Shown here: positions 54,832 to 63,974 of the stretch, piece by piece | Layout of the letters: every line of letters begins with the position of its first letter | Numbering within the stretch: the stretch's first letter is position 1 | Origin: Bacteroidota bacterium | GTDB lineage: Bacteria; Bacteroidota; Bacteroidia; M30B66 | Direction: 5' to 3' | DNA: 64,000 nt | Assembly: GCA_027490225.1 (NCBI GenBank) | Contig: JAIXYK010000063.1 | Coordinates: forward strand, 107,690 to 171,689 | Program-made: the position numbers and the translations under genes | The notes under the pieces: model-generated | Database searches by the model: none | Told to the model about the DNA's origin: nothing | The model's input: the letters and a program-made list of their open reading frames with translations, nothing else

Positions 54832-55542
54832 ATGAAAAATTTAAGTGTTAACTGGCTTACTGAACATCTTGTAGATTTAGAATACAAGCAGTTTATTTTA
54901 CTTGCATATCTAGACGAAGTGCATCAAGAATTCAATCATAAAAGGTTGTATCCTGTGCTATCAGATTTGATAGAACATTATAGAAATCTTAAAGCTTTTA
55001 AGAGTAATGCACAACAACTTTACAATTCATTCAAGGGAGAGATAACCGCTTTTGATTTAGAAAATTTTAGAGTGCTTTATCAGAAAGTAGTTAGCAACGA
55101 TTCTATCATGTTGGAAATTGAACAAATCATAGATTTTTCTTTGCCCCAATTTGAAAAACATCTAAAAAATGGAAAAGAAATTTATGAATACACTGAACAC
55201 CATTTAAAAATGGAAGAAATTGGACTTACACCCTTAAATAAAAATGCAGGCTACATTTTAATTGAATATTTTAAAACCCGAGAAACACAAGTTTACACTT
55301 ATGAGTTAAGTGTTATTGAAAATGCTCAAACGCTTTCAAGGGGCATTTATACGAAGTACTTTAAATCTTTTACACGCGGTTTTTTTACAACACCTGAGAC
55401 CATTAAAATTGAACTCATTAAAGAGAACCAAGCTTTGCCAAATCCTGCAACTTTCTTTTTTACAACTGAAATAGAAATTCCATTTGAATCCACCTATTTT
55501 CCCATTGCTAAGAGAATGCTCTTAAGGGCAATTTCTAAATGA
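54832..55542 (+). CDS. conserved hypothetical protein
   Basis: A 236-aa protein, cytosolic by absence of a signal. Its beginning (KNLSVNWLTEHLVDLEYKQ without the first Met) continues with a helical N-terminal half (to about 120). A beta-rich C-terminal half follows (GYILIEYFKTRETQVYTYEL, then TIKIELIKENQALPNPATF). I recall related proteins from other Bacteroidota as uncharacterised. No catalytic motif was seen. The 193-bp upstream gap contains an inverted repeat GTTAT/ATAAC about 30 bp before the ATG, which might be an operator. Confidence 0.65.
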   Translation: MKNLSVNWLTEHLVDLEYKQFILLAYLDEVHQEFNHKRLYPVLSDLIEHYRNLKAFKSNAQQLYNSFKGEITAFDLENFRVLYQKVVSNDSIMLEIEQIIDFSLPQFEKHLKNGKEIYEYTEHHLKMEEIGLTPLNKNAGYILIEYFKTRETQVYTYELSVIENAQTLSRGIYTKYFKSFTRGFFTTPETIKIELIKENQALPNPATFFFTTEIEIPFESTYFPIAKRMLLRAISK

Positions 55543-55567
55543 TTTAACAATTTATTCATATTATTGT

Positions 55568-55575
55568 TACATTTG
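55568..55575 (+). promoter_or_regulatory. -7 box of the 55595 protease gene
   Basis: TACATTTG is a full TAnnTTTG match, 19 bp before the start codon. A -33 box is not evident. Confidence 0.45.
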
Positions 55576-55594
55576 TCATTCACAAACTTTTAAA

Positions 55595-57706
55595 ATGAGA
55601 TTAAATTTTACGATTACCGCAATTGTTTCTTTGTTCTTTCTTTCTTCAAACGCTCAAAAAACTATAAAAAAATGCTACAGTTCCGAAATGAACGAAAAAG
55701 CAATTCAAATGCAACCCGAGTTAAAGCAAGTAATTGACCAGTTAGATGCTTACTCTAGAACTTACGTAGCCAGCGAAAATGACAGATCAGTGAATAAAAT
55801 TATACCAGTAGTTTTTCATGTGATTCATAATTATGGCTCAGAAAATATTTCAAAAGAACAGATATTGAGCGCAATGGATGTTCTGAATAAAGATTATCAA
55901 TTACTAAACGAAGATCAAACTTTAGTAGATCCTGATTTCCAAGGGCTAATTGCGAATGTTGGTTTAGAATTTCGCTTAGCAAAATTAGACCCACAAGGCA
56001 ATTGCACTGAGGGTATCACAAGAACAGTTTCACCACTAACTTTTTCTGCAGACGACAATGTTAAACAACTTATTTCTTGGCCTACAAACAAATATTTGAA
56101 TGTTTGGGTTGTAGAAAATATCTCATTTAGTGCCGGAGGTTATGCTTATCTTCCTGGAAATGCTCCAAGTCCCTCGCTAGTAAATGATGGTATTGTTGTA
56201 ATAAATTCACAATTAGGAACTACGGGAACATCAAATGGAGGAAATCTTTCTGTAAGAACGCTCACCCATGAAGTTGGTCACTTTTTTAACTTAAGACATA
56301 CTTGGGGAGGAACCAACACACCAGGAGTAGCAACAAATTGTGATGTAGACGATGGCGTTACCGATACACCCAATACTATTGGAGTAGATAACAGCTCTTG
56401 CAACAGAAGTTCAAATACATGTGGCACTCCTCTGGGAGATAATGTAGAAAACTATATGGATTACTCTTCTTGCCCAAGAATGTTTACTACAGGGCAAAGC
56501 AATAGAATGCAAGCAAGTTTAAATTCAACCCAAACTACAAGAAGAAATTTATGGCAGCCAGCAAATCTAACAGCAACGGGAGTTTTACTGGAAAATATAA
56601 CTTGTTCACCGATAGCCGATTTTACAGCTGACAATACTGGAGTATGTGCAAATTCAACCATAGATTTTTCAGATTTAAGTTATAACGCTGAATTTGATAA
56701 CACTTGGACATTCGCTTGGACATTCGAAGGAGGAAATCCAGCTACATCTACCCTAAGAAACCCTTCTGTAACCTACAGCCAACCAGGAATTTATAATGTT
56801 AGTTTAGTTGTTACTAACAGTGCAGGTAATTCCTCAAAGTCGAAACAATCTTATATTACAATCAATACTGTGAACCCAATTTTAGTTTCTCCAGTTTTTG
56901 AAAGTTTTGAAAATGCTAGTTTCCCCAACAATGGCTCAGATATCACTACTAACTGGCAATTCGAAACATCATATTCAAATTTATTTGTTAGAAATACTGC
57001 TGCAAAAGTAACAGGTAATGCATCTTTGAGGTACACAAGAGCTGTTGCCGATTTAGGTATTGAAAGCTCAGTAATTTCTCCTTCAATCTCATTTGCTAAT
57101 GTTACCTCACCCGCTAATTTAACTTTTAAACTAGCTTATGCTCAACGTGCAACAGATAACACCACTAAATTAGAAGTTTTCATTTCACGCGATTGTGGTA
57201 AAACATGGATTAAAAGATTCTCAAGAATTGGCGATGCACTTGCTACTACTGCTTCATTTGTAAACAGTACATTCGTTCCTACTGACGCACAATGGGAATT
57301 AATAACTGTAAATGTTTCTCAATTAGCAGCTCAAAGTCATGGTTTGATTAAATTCAGTGTTACAGAAGGTGATGGCAATAATTTATATTTAGAAGATATC
57401 AATATTGTTTCTGCCCCGCTATCAATATCAAGTGGTGAAATTGATGAAGAACAAACAACTATTTTTCCAAATCCAGGTAATGGTGATGCTACATTTGCTT
57501 ACCAACTTTTACAACCAATGGATGTTTCAATTTCAATTCACGACATTTCAGGAAGATTAATTGGAACTAAAAAAATAGCATCAAAAAATCTAGATGGAAA
57601 AATCCAGTTGAGCGAAATTTCAAACTCAGCGTTAATGAAAGGTTCTTATATCGTTTCTTTGTCAACCAATAACTCAAGCTATAGAAAACTTTGGGTTAAT
57701 GAATAA
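55595..57706 (+). CDS. M43-family secreted zinc metalloprotease with PKD and T9SS domains
   Basis: A 703-aa protein. After a signal peptide (ending SSNA) and a propeptide, the M43 (pappalysin/cytophagalysin) domain spans about 70-325. It has the extended zinc motif HEVGHFFNLRH at residues 225-235 and a Met-turn in NVENYMDYSSC. A PKD domain (about 345-430, CANSTIDFSDLSYN and SVTYSQPGIYNVSL) and a ~150-aa beta-sandwich follow. The last ~75 residues are a T9SS type A sorting domain (IFPNPGNGDATF, KGSYIVSL). The enzyme should degrade extracellular proteins. A second M43 protease lies at 61351. Confidence 0.93.
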   Translation: MRLNFTITAIVSLFFLSSNAQKTIKKCYSSEMNEKAIQMQPELKQVIDQLDAYSRTYVASENDRSVNKIIPVVFHVIHNYGSENISKEQILSAMDVLNKDYQLLNEDQTLVDPDFQGLIANVGLEFRLAKLDPQGNCTEGITRTVSPLTFSADDNVKQLISWPTNKYLNVWVVENISFSAGGYAYLPGNAPSPSLVNDGIVVINSQLGTTGTSNGGNLSVRTLTHEVGHFFNLRHTWGGTNTPGVATNCDVDDGVTDTPNTIGVDNSSCNRSSNTCGTPLGDNVENYMDYSSCPRMFTTGQSNRMQASLNSTQTTRRNLWQPANLTATGVLLENITCSPIADFTADNTGVCANSTIDFSDLSYNAEFDNTWTFAWTFEGGNPATSTLRNPSVTYSQPGIYNVSLVVTNSAGNSSKSKQSYITINTVNPILVSPVFESFENASFPNNGSDITTNWQFETSYSNLFVRNTAAKVTGNASLRYTRAVADLGIESSVISPSISFANVTSPANLTFKLAYAQRATDNTTKLEVFISRDCGKTWIKRFSRIGDALATTASFVNSTFVPTDAQWELITVNVSQLAAQSHGLIKFSVTEGDGNNLYLEDINIVSAPLSISSGEIDEEQTTIFPNPGNGDATFAYQLLQPMDVSISIHDISGRLIGTKKIASKNLDGKIQLSEISNSALMKGSYIVSLSTNNSSYRKLWVNE

Positions 57707-57724
57707 TTAGAAACTATTGAATAA

Positions 57725-58096
57725 ATGAAAATTCAGGAAAGATCAGATTCCTACCTCAAAGAACTAGAATCGAAATGGAACATTGTCGTAAATAGGGTTG
57801 CTTCTCAATTTGGAGAAGAACTCGATTTACAGGCAATATTGTTCTTGATTGGTGTACAAGAATTAGGAATAGGTTACCGAAAATTTAACAAAGATCAAAA
57901 GCTAGAGGTAATGCATATTGCTATTTGCACCCTTTTAGAACCAATTGGTTATTACAAGTTTATAGGTAATGATGAAGATGGGTTTCCACATTGGGAATTA
58001 ATCGAAGAATTACCAGCACTAAAACCAGGACATCAAATGGCAGTAATGAAAGAAGCTATTATTGATTATTTCAACAATAACGGGCTTATTGAGTAA
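57725..58096 (+). CDS. conserved hypothetical protein
   Basis: A 123-aa cytosolic protein, mostly helical (SYLKELESKWNIVVNRVAS, then LQAILFLIGVQELGIGYRKF). It continues with HIAICTLLEPIGYYKFIGNDEDGFPHWE and a helical end. I recall it as a small protein conserved in Bacteroidota without known function. It starts 18 bp after the protease gene and overlaps the convergent lipoprotein gene by 11 bp. Confidence 0.68.
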   Translation: MKIQERSDSYLKELESKWNIVVNRVASQFGEELDLQAILFLIGVQELGIGYRKFNKDQKLEVMHIAICTLLEPIGYYKFIGNDEDGFPHWELIEELPALKPGHQMAVMKEAIIDYFNNNGLIE

Positions 58097-58457
58097 TTAC
58101 AATAGTCTTTTCTATTGTTTCTCCTTCTTCTAATTTAATCAAATCTGCGCCAGTTCCATAAGCTACATGCGTAACTTCTACATCAAGTATAGCAGGAAGC
58201 TTAAATTCAAATGTAGCGAATCCTGTTGCATCTGTTAAATCTGTTGCTGGCAGGTAATCTTCAGCTATAGGCTTACTTGTGCCCAATGCGTAGTTCGAAG
58301 TTAATTTAACTTTTGCCCCTGAAACAATGGCACCATTTTGTCTCACAACTTTAATTACTGCGGTGCAGGTTGTGTCTTTTTTCTTGCAAGAATAATTAGT
58401 GTTTACTAATAACAATGTGCCGAAAGTGATGATTGAAAAACGAATTGCTGAATGCAT
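58086..58457 (-). CDS. lipoprotein with Ig/carboxypeptidase-regulatory-like domain
   Basis: A 123-aa protein with a lipobox-like signal end (NTNYSC, Cys24) followed by lysines. One beta-sandwich domain has KVVRQNGAIVSGAKVKLTS, DATGFATFEFKLPA and DVEVTHVAYG. This is the pattern of carboxypeptidase-regulatory-like or Big-type domains. It is probably a surface or periplasmic lipoprotein without enzymatic activity. It overlaps the 57725 gene tail to tail. Confidence 0.75.
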   Translation of the reverse strand: MHSAIRFSIITFGTLLLVNTNYSCKKKDTTCTAVIKVVRQNGAIVSGAKVKLTSNYALGTSKPIAEDYLPATDLTDATGFATFEFKLPAILDVEVTHVAYGTGADLIKLEEGETIEKTIVITQ

Positions 58458-58535
58458 AGGTTTTAAAGTGTTTGGAGCAAAAATAGTATTTTTTATTGTA
58501 AATAACCCTTAATCTATTAACGTAAAACATTACTT

Positions 58536-58569
58536 CTTGTTTCATTCGGAACTATTATGATTATCTTCG
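58536..58569 (+). promoter_or_regulatory. putative pheS promoter
   Basis: CTTG (58536-58539) and TATCTTCG (58562-58569) are separated by 22 bp. The -7 box is the TTCG variant. The pheS ATG follows 28 bp later. Confidence 0.4.
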
Positions 58570-58597
58570 CGCATAATTTTAGTAATTTCAACAAAGA

Positions 58598-59632
58598 ATG
58601 AGCCTTAGCTTAGCATTAATTGAGCAAATAAAGTCAGAAATTGAGCAAGTAATTTTAGATAATTCTGAAAAAACAGAACAATTTAGGTTAGATTTTCTCA
58701 GTAAAAAGGGTAAAATATCTCAGTTGTTTGATGATTTTAAGCTCGTAGAACCTGCATTGAGAAAAGAATTAGGTAAGCCCTTAAATGAATTAAAGCAGGC
58801 TGCAGAACAAAAATGGAAAGAAGCGCAAGAAAATGTTGCTAACCAACCAAAAGAAAAAACTGCAAAACAATTTGATGCTTCTGCTCCTGCTTGGAATTTC
58901 CCTGTTGGAAGTCGTCACCCGCTTTCTATTATTGCCAACGAAATACAAGAAATATTCTCTAAAATAGGTTTTACAGTTGCCGAAGGGCCTGAAATAGAAG
59001 ACGATTGGCATAATTTCTCTGCACTTAATTTCCCCAAAGAACATCCTGCAAGAGATATGCAAGACACGTTTTTCATTTCTGCAGAACCTGAAATTGCACT
59101 TAGAACGCATACCTCATCTGTACAAGTAAGAATGATGGAAAATAATAAACCTCCATTAAGAATGCTTATGCCGGGCAGGGTTTATCGAAATGAGGCCATA
59201 TCAGCGAGAGCGCATTGCTTCTTTCATCAAGTGGAAGGATTGTATGTAGATAAGAACGTATCATTTGCAGATTTAAAACAAACTTTACTGCACTTTGCCC
59301 GCGAAATGTTTGGAGAGGATACAAAAATCCGCTTAAGACCTTCTTATTTCCCATTTACCGAACCTTCTGCAGAGGTCGATATTTCTTGTACAGTCTGCAA
59401 AGGAAAAGGCTGCAATATTTGCAAATATTCTGGTTGGGTAGAAATTCTAGGTTGTGGAATGGTGCATCCTAATGTATTGACCAATTGTAGTATAGATCCA
59501 GAAGTTTATACCGGATTCGCTTTCGGAATGGGTATCGAAAGGATTGCAATTTTAAAATATCAGGTTAAAGATTTGAGATTGTTTTCTCAAAATGATTTGA
59601 GATTTATTCAGCAGTTTAAATCGGCGTGGTAA
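58598..59632 (+). CDS. pheS: phenylalanyl-tRNA synthetase alpha subunit
   Basis: A 344-aa class II synthetase subunit. The N-terminal coiled coil (about 1-85) binds tRNA. The catalytic core starts with SRHPLSIIANEIQEIFSKIGF, motif 2 is around PGRVYRNEAISARAHCFFHQVEG (core only), and motif 3 is GFAFGMGIERIAIL. A Cys-rich segment CTVCKGKGCNICKYSGW before motif 3 is usual for this subfamily. It pairs with PheT, which is not in the window. Its stop codon directly abuts the stop of the convergent biotin-carrier gene. Confidence 0.97.
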   Translation: MSLSLALIEQIKSEIEQVILDNSEKTEQFRLDFLSKKGKISQLFDDFKLVEPALRKELGKPLNELKQAAEQKWKEAQENVANQPKEKTAKQFDASAPAWNFPVGSRHPLSIIANEIQEIFSKIGFTVAEGPEIEDDWHNFSALNFPKEHPARDMQDTFFISAEPEIALRTHTSSVQVRMMENNKPPLRMLMPGRVYRNEAISARAHCFFHQVEGLYVDKNVSFADLKQTLLHFAREMFGEDTKIRLRPSYFPFTEPSAEVDISCTVCKGKGCNICKYSGWVEILGCGMVHPNVLTNCSIDPEVYTGFAFGMGIERIAILKYQVKDLRLFSQNDLRFIQQFKSAW

Positions 59633-60136
59633 TTATTGAAAAACCAATAAAACCTGATTTTTTTCAACAGCTTGTCCCTTTTCAACGAGTATTTTAGCTA
59701 TTGTGCCTTCTCCTGGAGATTTAATTACATTCTCCATTTTCATAGCTTCTAATACCAATAAGCTATCACCTTTCACAACTGAATCTCCAACAGCAACTAT
59801 TGAACGCAATACCAATCCTGGCATTGGCGCCTTAATCTCATTAATTTTCTTGTTTTTTACTTGATCTAAGCCCATAGATTCAAGCAACAAATCCATTTTA
59901 TTCTTTGTATTCACTAAAACACGTTTCCCGTTTATTTTTAAGGTTACAGTTTTTGCTTCTGTATCACGTTTTTCAACTGTAACTAAAAAAGAAACATTGT
60001 TATGAAGAATATGAAATCTATCTTGAGTAATTGACAACAAATCCCAACTAAAATCAGCACCGTTAATAGTACCTTCTTGACCATCTTTACCAAAAGTTAT
60101 CGTATATTTTTCTTCACCAATTTGAGATTGAAACAT
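59633..60136 (-). CDS. biotin carboxyl carrier-type protein
   Basis: A 167-aa protein. An N-terminal ~90-aa region resembles the linker domain found in biotin-dependent carboxylase alpha chains. The biotinyl domain (about 97-167) starts EIKAPMPGLVL and has the biotinylation site EAMKMENVI (Lys in AMKM), ending VEKGQAVEKNQVLLVF. It should carry CO2 between a biotin carboxylase and a carboxyltransferase (acetyl- or propionyl-CoA carboxylase type). Neither partner is adjacent. It follows mqnE by 11 bp in one operon. Confidence 0.88.
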   Translation of the reverse strand: MFQSQIGEEKYTITFGKDGQEGTINGADFSWDLLSITQDRFHILHNNVSFLVTVEKRDTEAKTVTLKINGKRVLVNTKNKMDLLLESMGLDQVKNKKINEIKAPMPGLVLRSIVAVGDSVVKGDSLLVLEAMKMENVIKSPGEGTIAKILVEKGQAVEKNQVLLVFQ

Positions 60137-60147
60137 CTTTTCGAATT

Positions 60148-61290
60148 TTAAATTTCGTCTGCTAATATAGGATGAGTTTTATAATTACGAATAGTACTGT
60201 AAACTGTATCTCTCTCAACAGGTTCCTTTCCAGCTTGATTTATCATATCTACTAATTGGCGAGTTGTTAAAACTGGAGTTTGTTCCTCAGATCCTGCCAT
60301 TGAATAAATTTTAGTTGAATCATCTATGGTTCCATCAATGTCATTCACTCCAAAAGATAATGATAGTTGAGCTGTAGAACGACCAATCATTGGCCAATAG
60401 GCTTTTATGTGAGGAAAATTATCCATAAAAATTCTTGCAACAGCGTAATTTCTTAAATCTTCTATCACAGAAACCTCCGGAATATGACTCATCTGATTGC
60501 CTTTATTCCTAAACTTTAATGGGATAAATGTATTGAAACCTCCAGTTTTGTCTTGTAATTCCCTTAATCTGTTCATGTGGTCAACCCTATGTGCATAAGT
60601 TTCTTTATGGCCGTAAAGCATAGTTGCATTACTCGGCATACCAAGTTTATGGGCTGTTTCATGAATTTCTAGCCATTCAGCAGCTGTGCACTTATCGCCA
60701 GCAATTTCTGACCTTAATTCTTCATCAAAAATTTCAGCTCCTCCACCAGGTAAAGAATCTTGACCATGTGCTTTTAAAATACTTAAGCCTTCTTCAAAAC
60801 TCACGTGTGCCTTTCTGCACATGTATTCTAATTCAACTGCTGTAAATGCCTTCACATGAATTTCTGGTCTTATCTCCTTTATTTTCTTTATCAGCTCAGC
60901 AAAGTACATTAATCCCATTTTTGGATGAACGCCTCCAACAATATGTACTTCGGTAACCGGTTTTCCATTGTAAGACCTCACTTTTTCAAGTATCTGTTCT
61001 TCTGTAAGTTCCCAACCTTCATTCTTTTGCTTTAGTAAACGGGAATAAGAGCAAAATTTACAATCGAATACGCAAATATTCGTAGGTTCAATGTGGAAGT
61101 TTCTATTAAAATAGGTAATTGAGCCATGTCGCGATTCCCGAATCGCATTGGCCAAACTTCCCAAAAAACCTAATTCTCCTTTTTCATAAAGTAAAATAGC
61201 TTCCTCAGAAGTGATGCGTTGATTATGGAGTACTTTTTTTGCAATCTCTTGCAAGTCAGCGTGTTTTGTTTGAAATATAATAGCGTCCAA
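60148..61290 (-). CDS. mqnE: aminofutalosine synthase MqnE
   Basis: A 380-aa radical SAM enzyme. The 4Fe-4S motif is CVFDCKFC (CxxxCxxC, about 73-80). HIVGGVHPKMG, LPGGGAEIF and ATMLYGHKE are typical of MqnE rather than MqnC. It adds the SAM-derived adenosyl radical to 3-(1-carboxyvinyl)oxybenzoate to make aminofutalosine, an early step in futalosine-route menaquinone synthesis. The frame begins at a TTG (61290); no ATG is available before the conserved region, so a TTG start is accepted. Confidence 0.93.
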   Translation of the reverse strand: MDAIIFQTKHADLQEIAKKVLHNQRITSEEAILLYEKGELGFLGSLANAIRESRHGSITYFNRNFHIEPTNICVFDCKFCSYSRLLKQKNEGWELTEEQILEKVRSYNGKPVTEVHIVGGVHPKMGLMYFAELIKKIKEIRPEIHVKAFTAVELEYMCRKAHVSFEEGLSILKAHGQDSLPGGGAEIFDEELRSEIAGDKCTAAEWLEIHETAHKLGMPSNATMLYGHKETYAHRVDHMNRLRELQDKTGGFNTFIPLKFRNKGNQMSHIPEVSVIEDLRNYAVARIFMDNFPHIKAYWPMIGRSTAQLSLSFGVNDIDGTIDDSTKIYSMAGSEEQTPVLTTRQLVDMINQAGKEPVERDTVYSTIRNYKTHPILADEI

Positions 61291-61350
61291 AAGTGATTCT
61301 AATTTGATGCAAGATTACAACAAATCAACTTTTGTTTAGTTGTAAAACAG

Positions 61351-63150
61351 CTATTTAATTAATTGGATTTTGTGGTTGCTGAATTTGTCGTTTTGCTGTA
61401 TTTGAAAAAGGTAGATCCCTGCATTCCATTCAGAAATATTTAAAGATGAAAGTGTCTCATTAAAAACTCCTTTTCCACAAATGCGGCCATCTATGCTGTA
61501 AGCTATCCATGTTGAATTTCGATTTTCATTTTTCAAATCAAAATTAACAATTCCGCTAGATGGATTAGGAAAAGCAATTGAAGTAGCTGTTTCTAAATCC
61601 TCATCTATCCCAACTGGATTGCAAACTATAGCTTTAATGGCTAACGAAATTTTTATTTCATAAGCCAATGTATCCTGAAAAGGGAGCCATTGGCTATCCG
61701 CATTTTGCAACCATGCTGTGTTTGTATTTACTTCATCATCTTGGTTCGAAAAAATAGCAATTGTATCTTCTTCAGGATTTAACATTGTAAAACCAGCGTA
61801 AAACCCTCCATTAATATAAGGAGGAGAATCAAAATCAACCTGAGTCAATTCAAAGTTGGAAATTTGATTTGCAATCAACTGCAAAGAGACTGATTTTTGA
61901 GAAATTACAACCCCTGGAGAGCCATTTGGACCCGATGCATCCCATACTCTGACTAAGACAATTCCTGCACCAGAAGTACTTGCTGTGGAAAAGTCAAATA
62001 ATAACCCATTTATTTGTTTCCCCGAGTTTGTTGAAAATTTTTCTGCAAAAGAAATATCGTTATACGAATTCGTACCTGTTAAATATCCATTAGCTAATGA
62101 ATCAAATTCATTTGAAAGATATTCCGTTAATCCATCTCCACCAATAACATTATCTAAAGTATCGCAAACTAAAGGTGCAGGGAGCGGTTCACATCCGTTA
62201 GAAACCAGCAACGTACTTCGGGAGCTATTAATGGCTGCTATCATTCTGTTTTTTTGCCCTGTTGTGAACATGTACATACAAGCATCATTGGTATAATCCA
62301 TGAAATTCATACTCATATCACCACTATTGCCGCAAGAAGCTTGAGGAAATGTAGGGCAGCCAAACCTTGGTCCTGCTTGATTTGGGGTATCATTTACATT
62401 ATCGGTTCCTGCGCAATCATCTGCAGAATTTTCATCATCTCCCCAATTATGAATGAGATTAAACCAATGTCCAACCTCGTGTGTGCAGGTTCTACCTTTG
62501 TTATAAGAAGCAGATAAGTTTCCTATTCTTCCAAATGCTCTGTAGTCTATGACAACACCATCAAAAGGTGCAGAAGTTGTTCCGGGGAGTGTTGCAAAAC
62601 CTAAAACAGGGTCAGAAAGATCGCACACCCAAATATTCAAATAGCGAGTAGAATTCCATGCATCCTTTCCTCCTGTTGCAGCTTGCTTAACAGCATTGCC
62701 CATTCCAAAATTTCCTGCAGTTGTGAGCGTTCTTGTAATGCCATTTGTAGGCAAATTATCGATGGTTCTGGTTGCAAGACAAAATTCAATTTCACAATCT
62801 GCTGCCAATGATGAGTAAATACTTGGCGTTAGATTAACATCAGCATTTTGTTTTCTGTAGTCTTCATTTAATACATCAATTTGACTTTGTACCTGCGCAT
62901 CTGAAATATTTTCCGCGTCAGTATTGTACACTACATGCACCACAACTGGAATTCGATAAACTACTCTTTGTCCACTATTTGAGTTTTCTGATATAAACTG
63001 TTGAATGCGTGATTCCAGCAAATCTTGATTCGCTGAAATTGAGTTATTATTTTTCTTAAGTTCATTCAAATAATCTGCAGTACCGCAAAATCTTTGAGCA
63101 GTTAAATGAAATTGACTAAGTAAAAGAATTGTAAAAATAAAAATCTTCAT
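61351..63150 (-). CDS. M43-family secreted zinc metalloprotease with T9SS domain
   Basis: A 599-aa protein. It has a signal peptide (to about 18), a propeptide, and an M43 domain with HEVGHWFNLIH at residues 224-234 and a Met-turn in MSMNFMDYTND. A ~170-aa beta region (about 345-510) lacks an obvious PKD motif. The end is a T9SS type A sorting domain (AFPNPSSGIVNFDL, AGIYLFQI). It shares the protease layout with the 55595 protein but has a different middle, so the two are divergent paralogues with perhaps different substrates. Confidence 0.92.
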   Translation of the reverse strand: MKIFIFTILLLSQFHLTAQRFCGTADYLNELKKNNNSISANQDLLESRIQQFISENSNSGQRVVYRIPVVVHVVYNTDAENISDAQVQSQIDVLNEDYRKQNADVNLTPSIYSSLAADCEIEFCLATRTIDNLPTNGITRTLTTAGNFGMGNAVKQAATGGKDAWNSTRYLNIWVCDLSDPVLGFATLPGTTSAPFDGVVIDYRAFGRIGNLSASYNKGRTCTHEVGHWFNLIHNWGDDENSADDCAGTDNVNDTPNQAGPRFGCPTFPQASCGNSGDMSMNFMDYTNDACMYMFTTGQKNRMIAAINSSRSTLLVSNGCEPLPAPLVCDTLDNVIGGDGLTEYLSNEFDSLANGYLTGTNSYNDISFAEKFSTNSGKQINGLLFDFSTASTSGAGIVLVRVWDASGPNGSPGVVISQKSVSLQLIANQISNFELTQVDFDSPPYINGGFYAGFTMLNPEEDTIAIFSNQDDEVNTNTAWLQNADSQWLPFQDTLAYEIKISLAIKAIVCNPVGIDEDLETATSIAFPNPSSGIVNFDLKNENRNSTWIAYSIDGRICGKGVFNETLSSLNISEWNAGIYLFQIQQNDKFSNHKIQLIK

Positions 63151-63260
63151 CTAGTGAGTTAAAAAAGCTAATAATACGAGATATCTTTGCTTTTGTTTTA
63201 ATGGTGAACAAATTTATAAAAATTAAAGTGGTAAACTTAATTACAGCGCGTAAATTTTAA

Positions 63261-63974
63261 ATGGAAAATGCCCGGATTTTAGTTGTAGAAGATGAGCCTA
63301 GTTTGCAGGAATTAATCACATTGAATCTTGAATTAGAAGGTTATTTTGCAGTGGCAGTTAATAATGGAAAAGATGGGCTGTATAAAGCGTTGAATGAAAG
63401 ATGGGATCTTATTATACTCGATGTGATGTTACCCGAAATTAGTGGTTTCGATATTTGTGAAAGAATAAGATTAGAAAATAATATTGTTCCCATTTTATTT
63501 TTAACTGCAAAAAATACAAGTCAAGACAGGGTTACAGGTCTTAAAATTGGTGGGGATGATTACCTTTCAAAACCTTTTAATTTAGAAGAATTCCTCTTGC
63601 GTGCCCAATCTTTGTTAAAAAGAGGTGTAGAAAGGTCACAAATTAAAACAGGTTCAGCAATAAATGAAATTTTCCGTTTTGGGAAAAACAGTATTAATTT
63701 CTTAACTTTTGAAATTGAGACATTTCAAAATGAAAAACATACTTTATCTAAAAAGGAAATTCAATTATTAAAATTATTAATTGATAAAAAAGGGGAGGTT
63801 GTATCGCGTAAACAGATTTTAGAATTAGTCTGGGGATATGATGTTTATCCTTCTACACGAACTATTGACAATTTTATATTAATGTTTCGGAAATACTTTG
63901 AAGAAAACTCAAAATCTCCCGTTCATTTTCATTCAATAAGAGGCGTTGGGTATAAATTTATTGGAAATGAATAA
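63261..63974 (+). CDS. OmpR/PhoB-type response regulator
   Basis: 237 aa. The receiver domain (1-120) has the acidic pair in VVEDEPS, the phosphoacceptor Asp54 in IILDVMLPE, Thr in FLTAKN, and Lys in YLSKPF. The C-terminal winged-helix DNA-binding domain (about 140-236) has LSKKEIQLLKLLIDKKG, the recognition region RTIDNFILMFRKYF and RGVGYKFI. The partner histidine kinase would be expected just beyond the window. The stop codon lies within a 7-bp tandem repeat. Confidence 0.94.
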   Translation: MENARILVVEDEPSLQELITLNLELEGYFAVAVNNGKDGLYKALNERWDLIILDVMLPEISGFDICERIRLENNIVPILFLTAKNTSQDRVTGLKIGGDDYLSKPFNLEEFLLRAQSLLKRGVERSQIKTGSAINEIFRFGKNSINFLTFEIETFQNEKHTLSKKEIQLLKLLIDKKGEVVSRKQILELVWGYDVYPSTRTIDNFILMFRKYFEENSKSPVHFHSIRGVGYKFIGNE

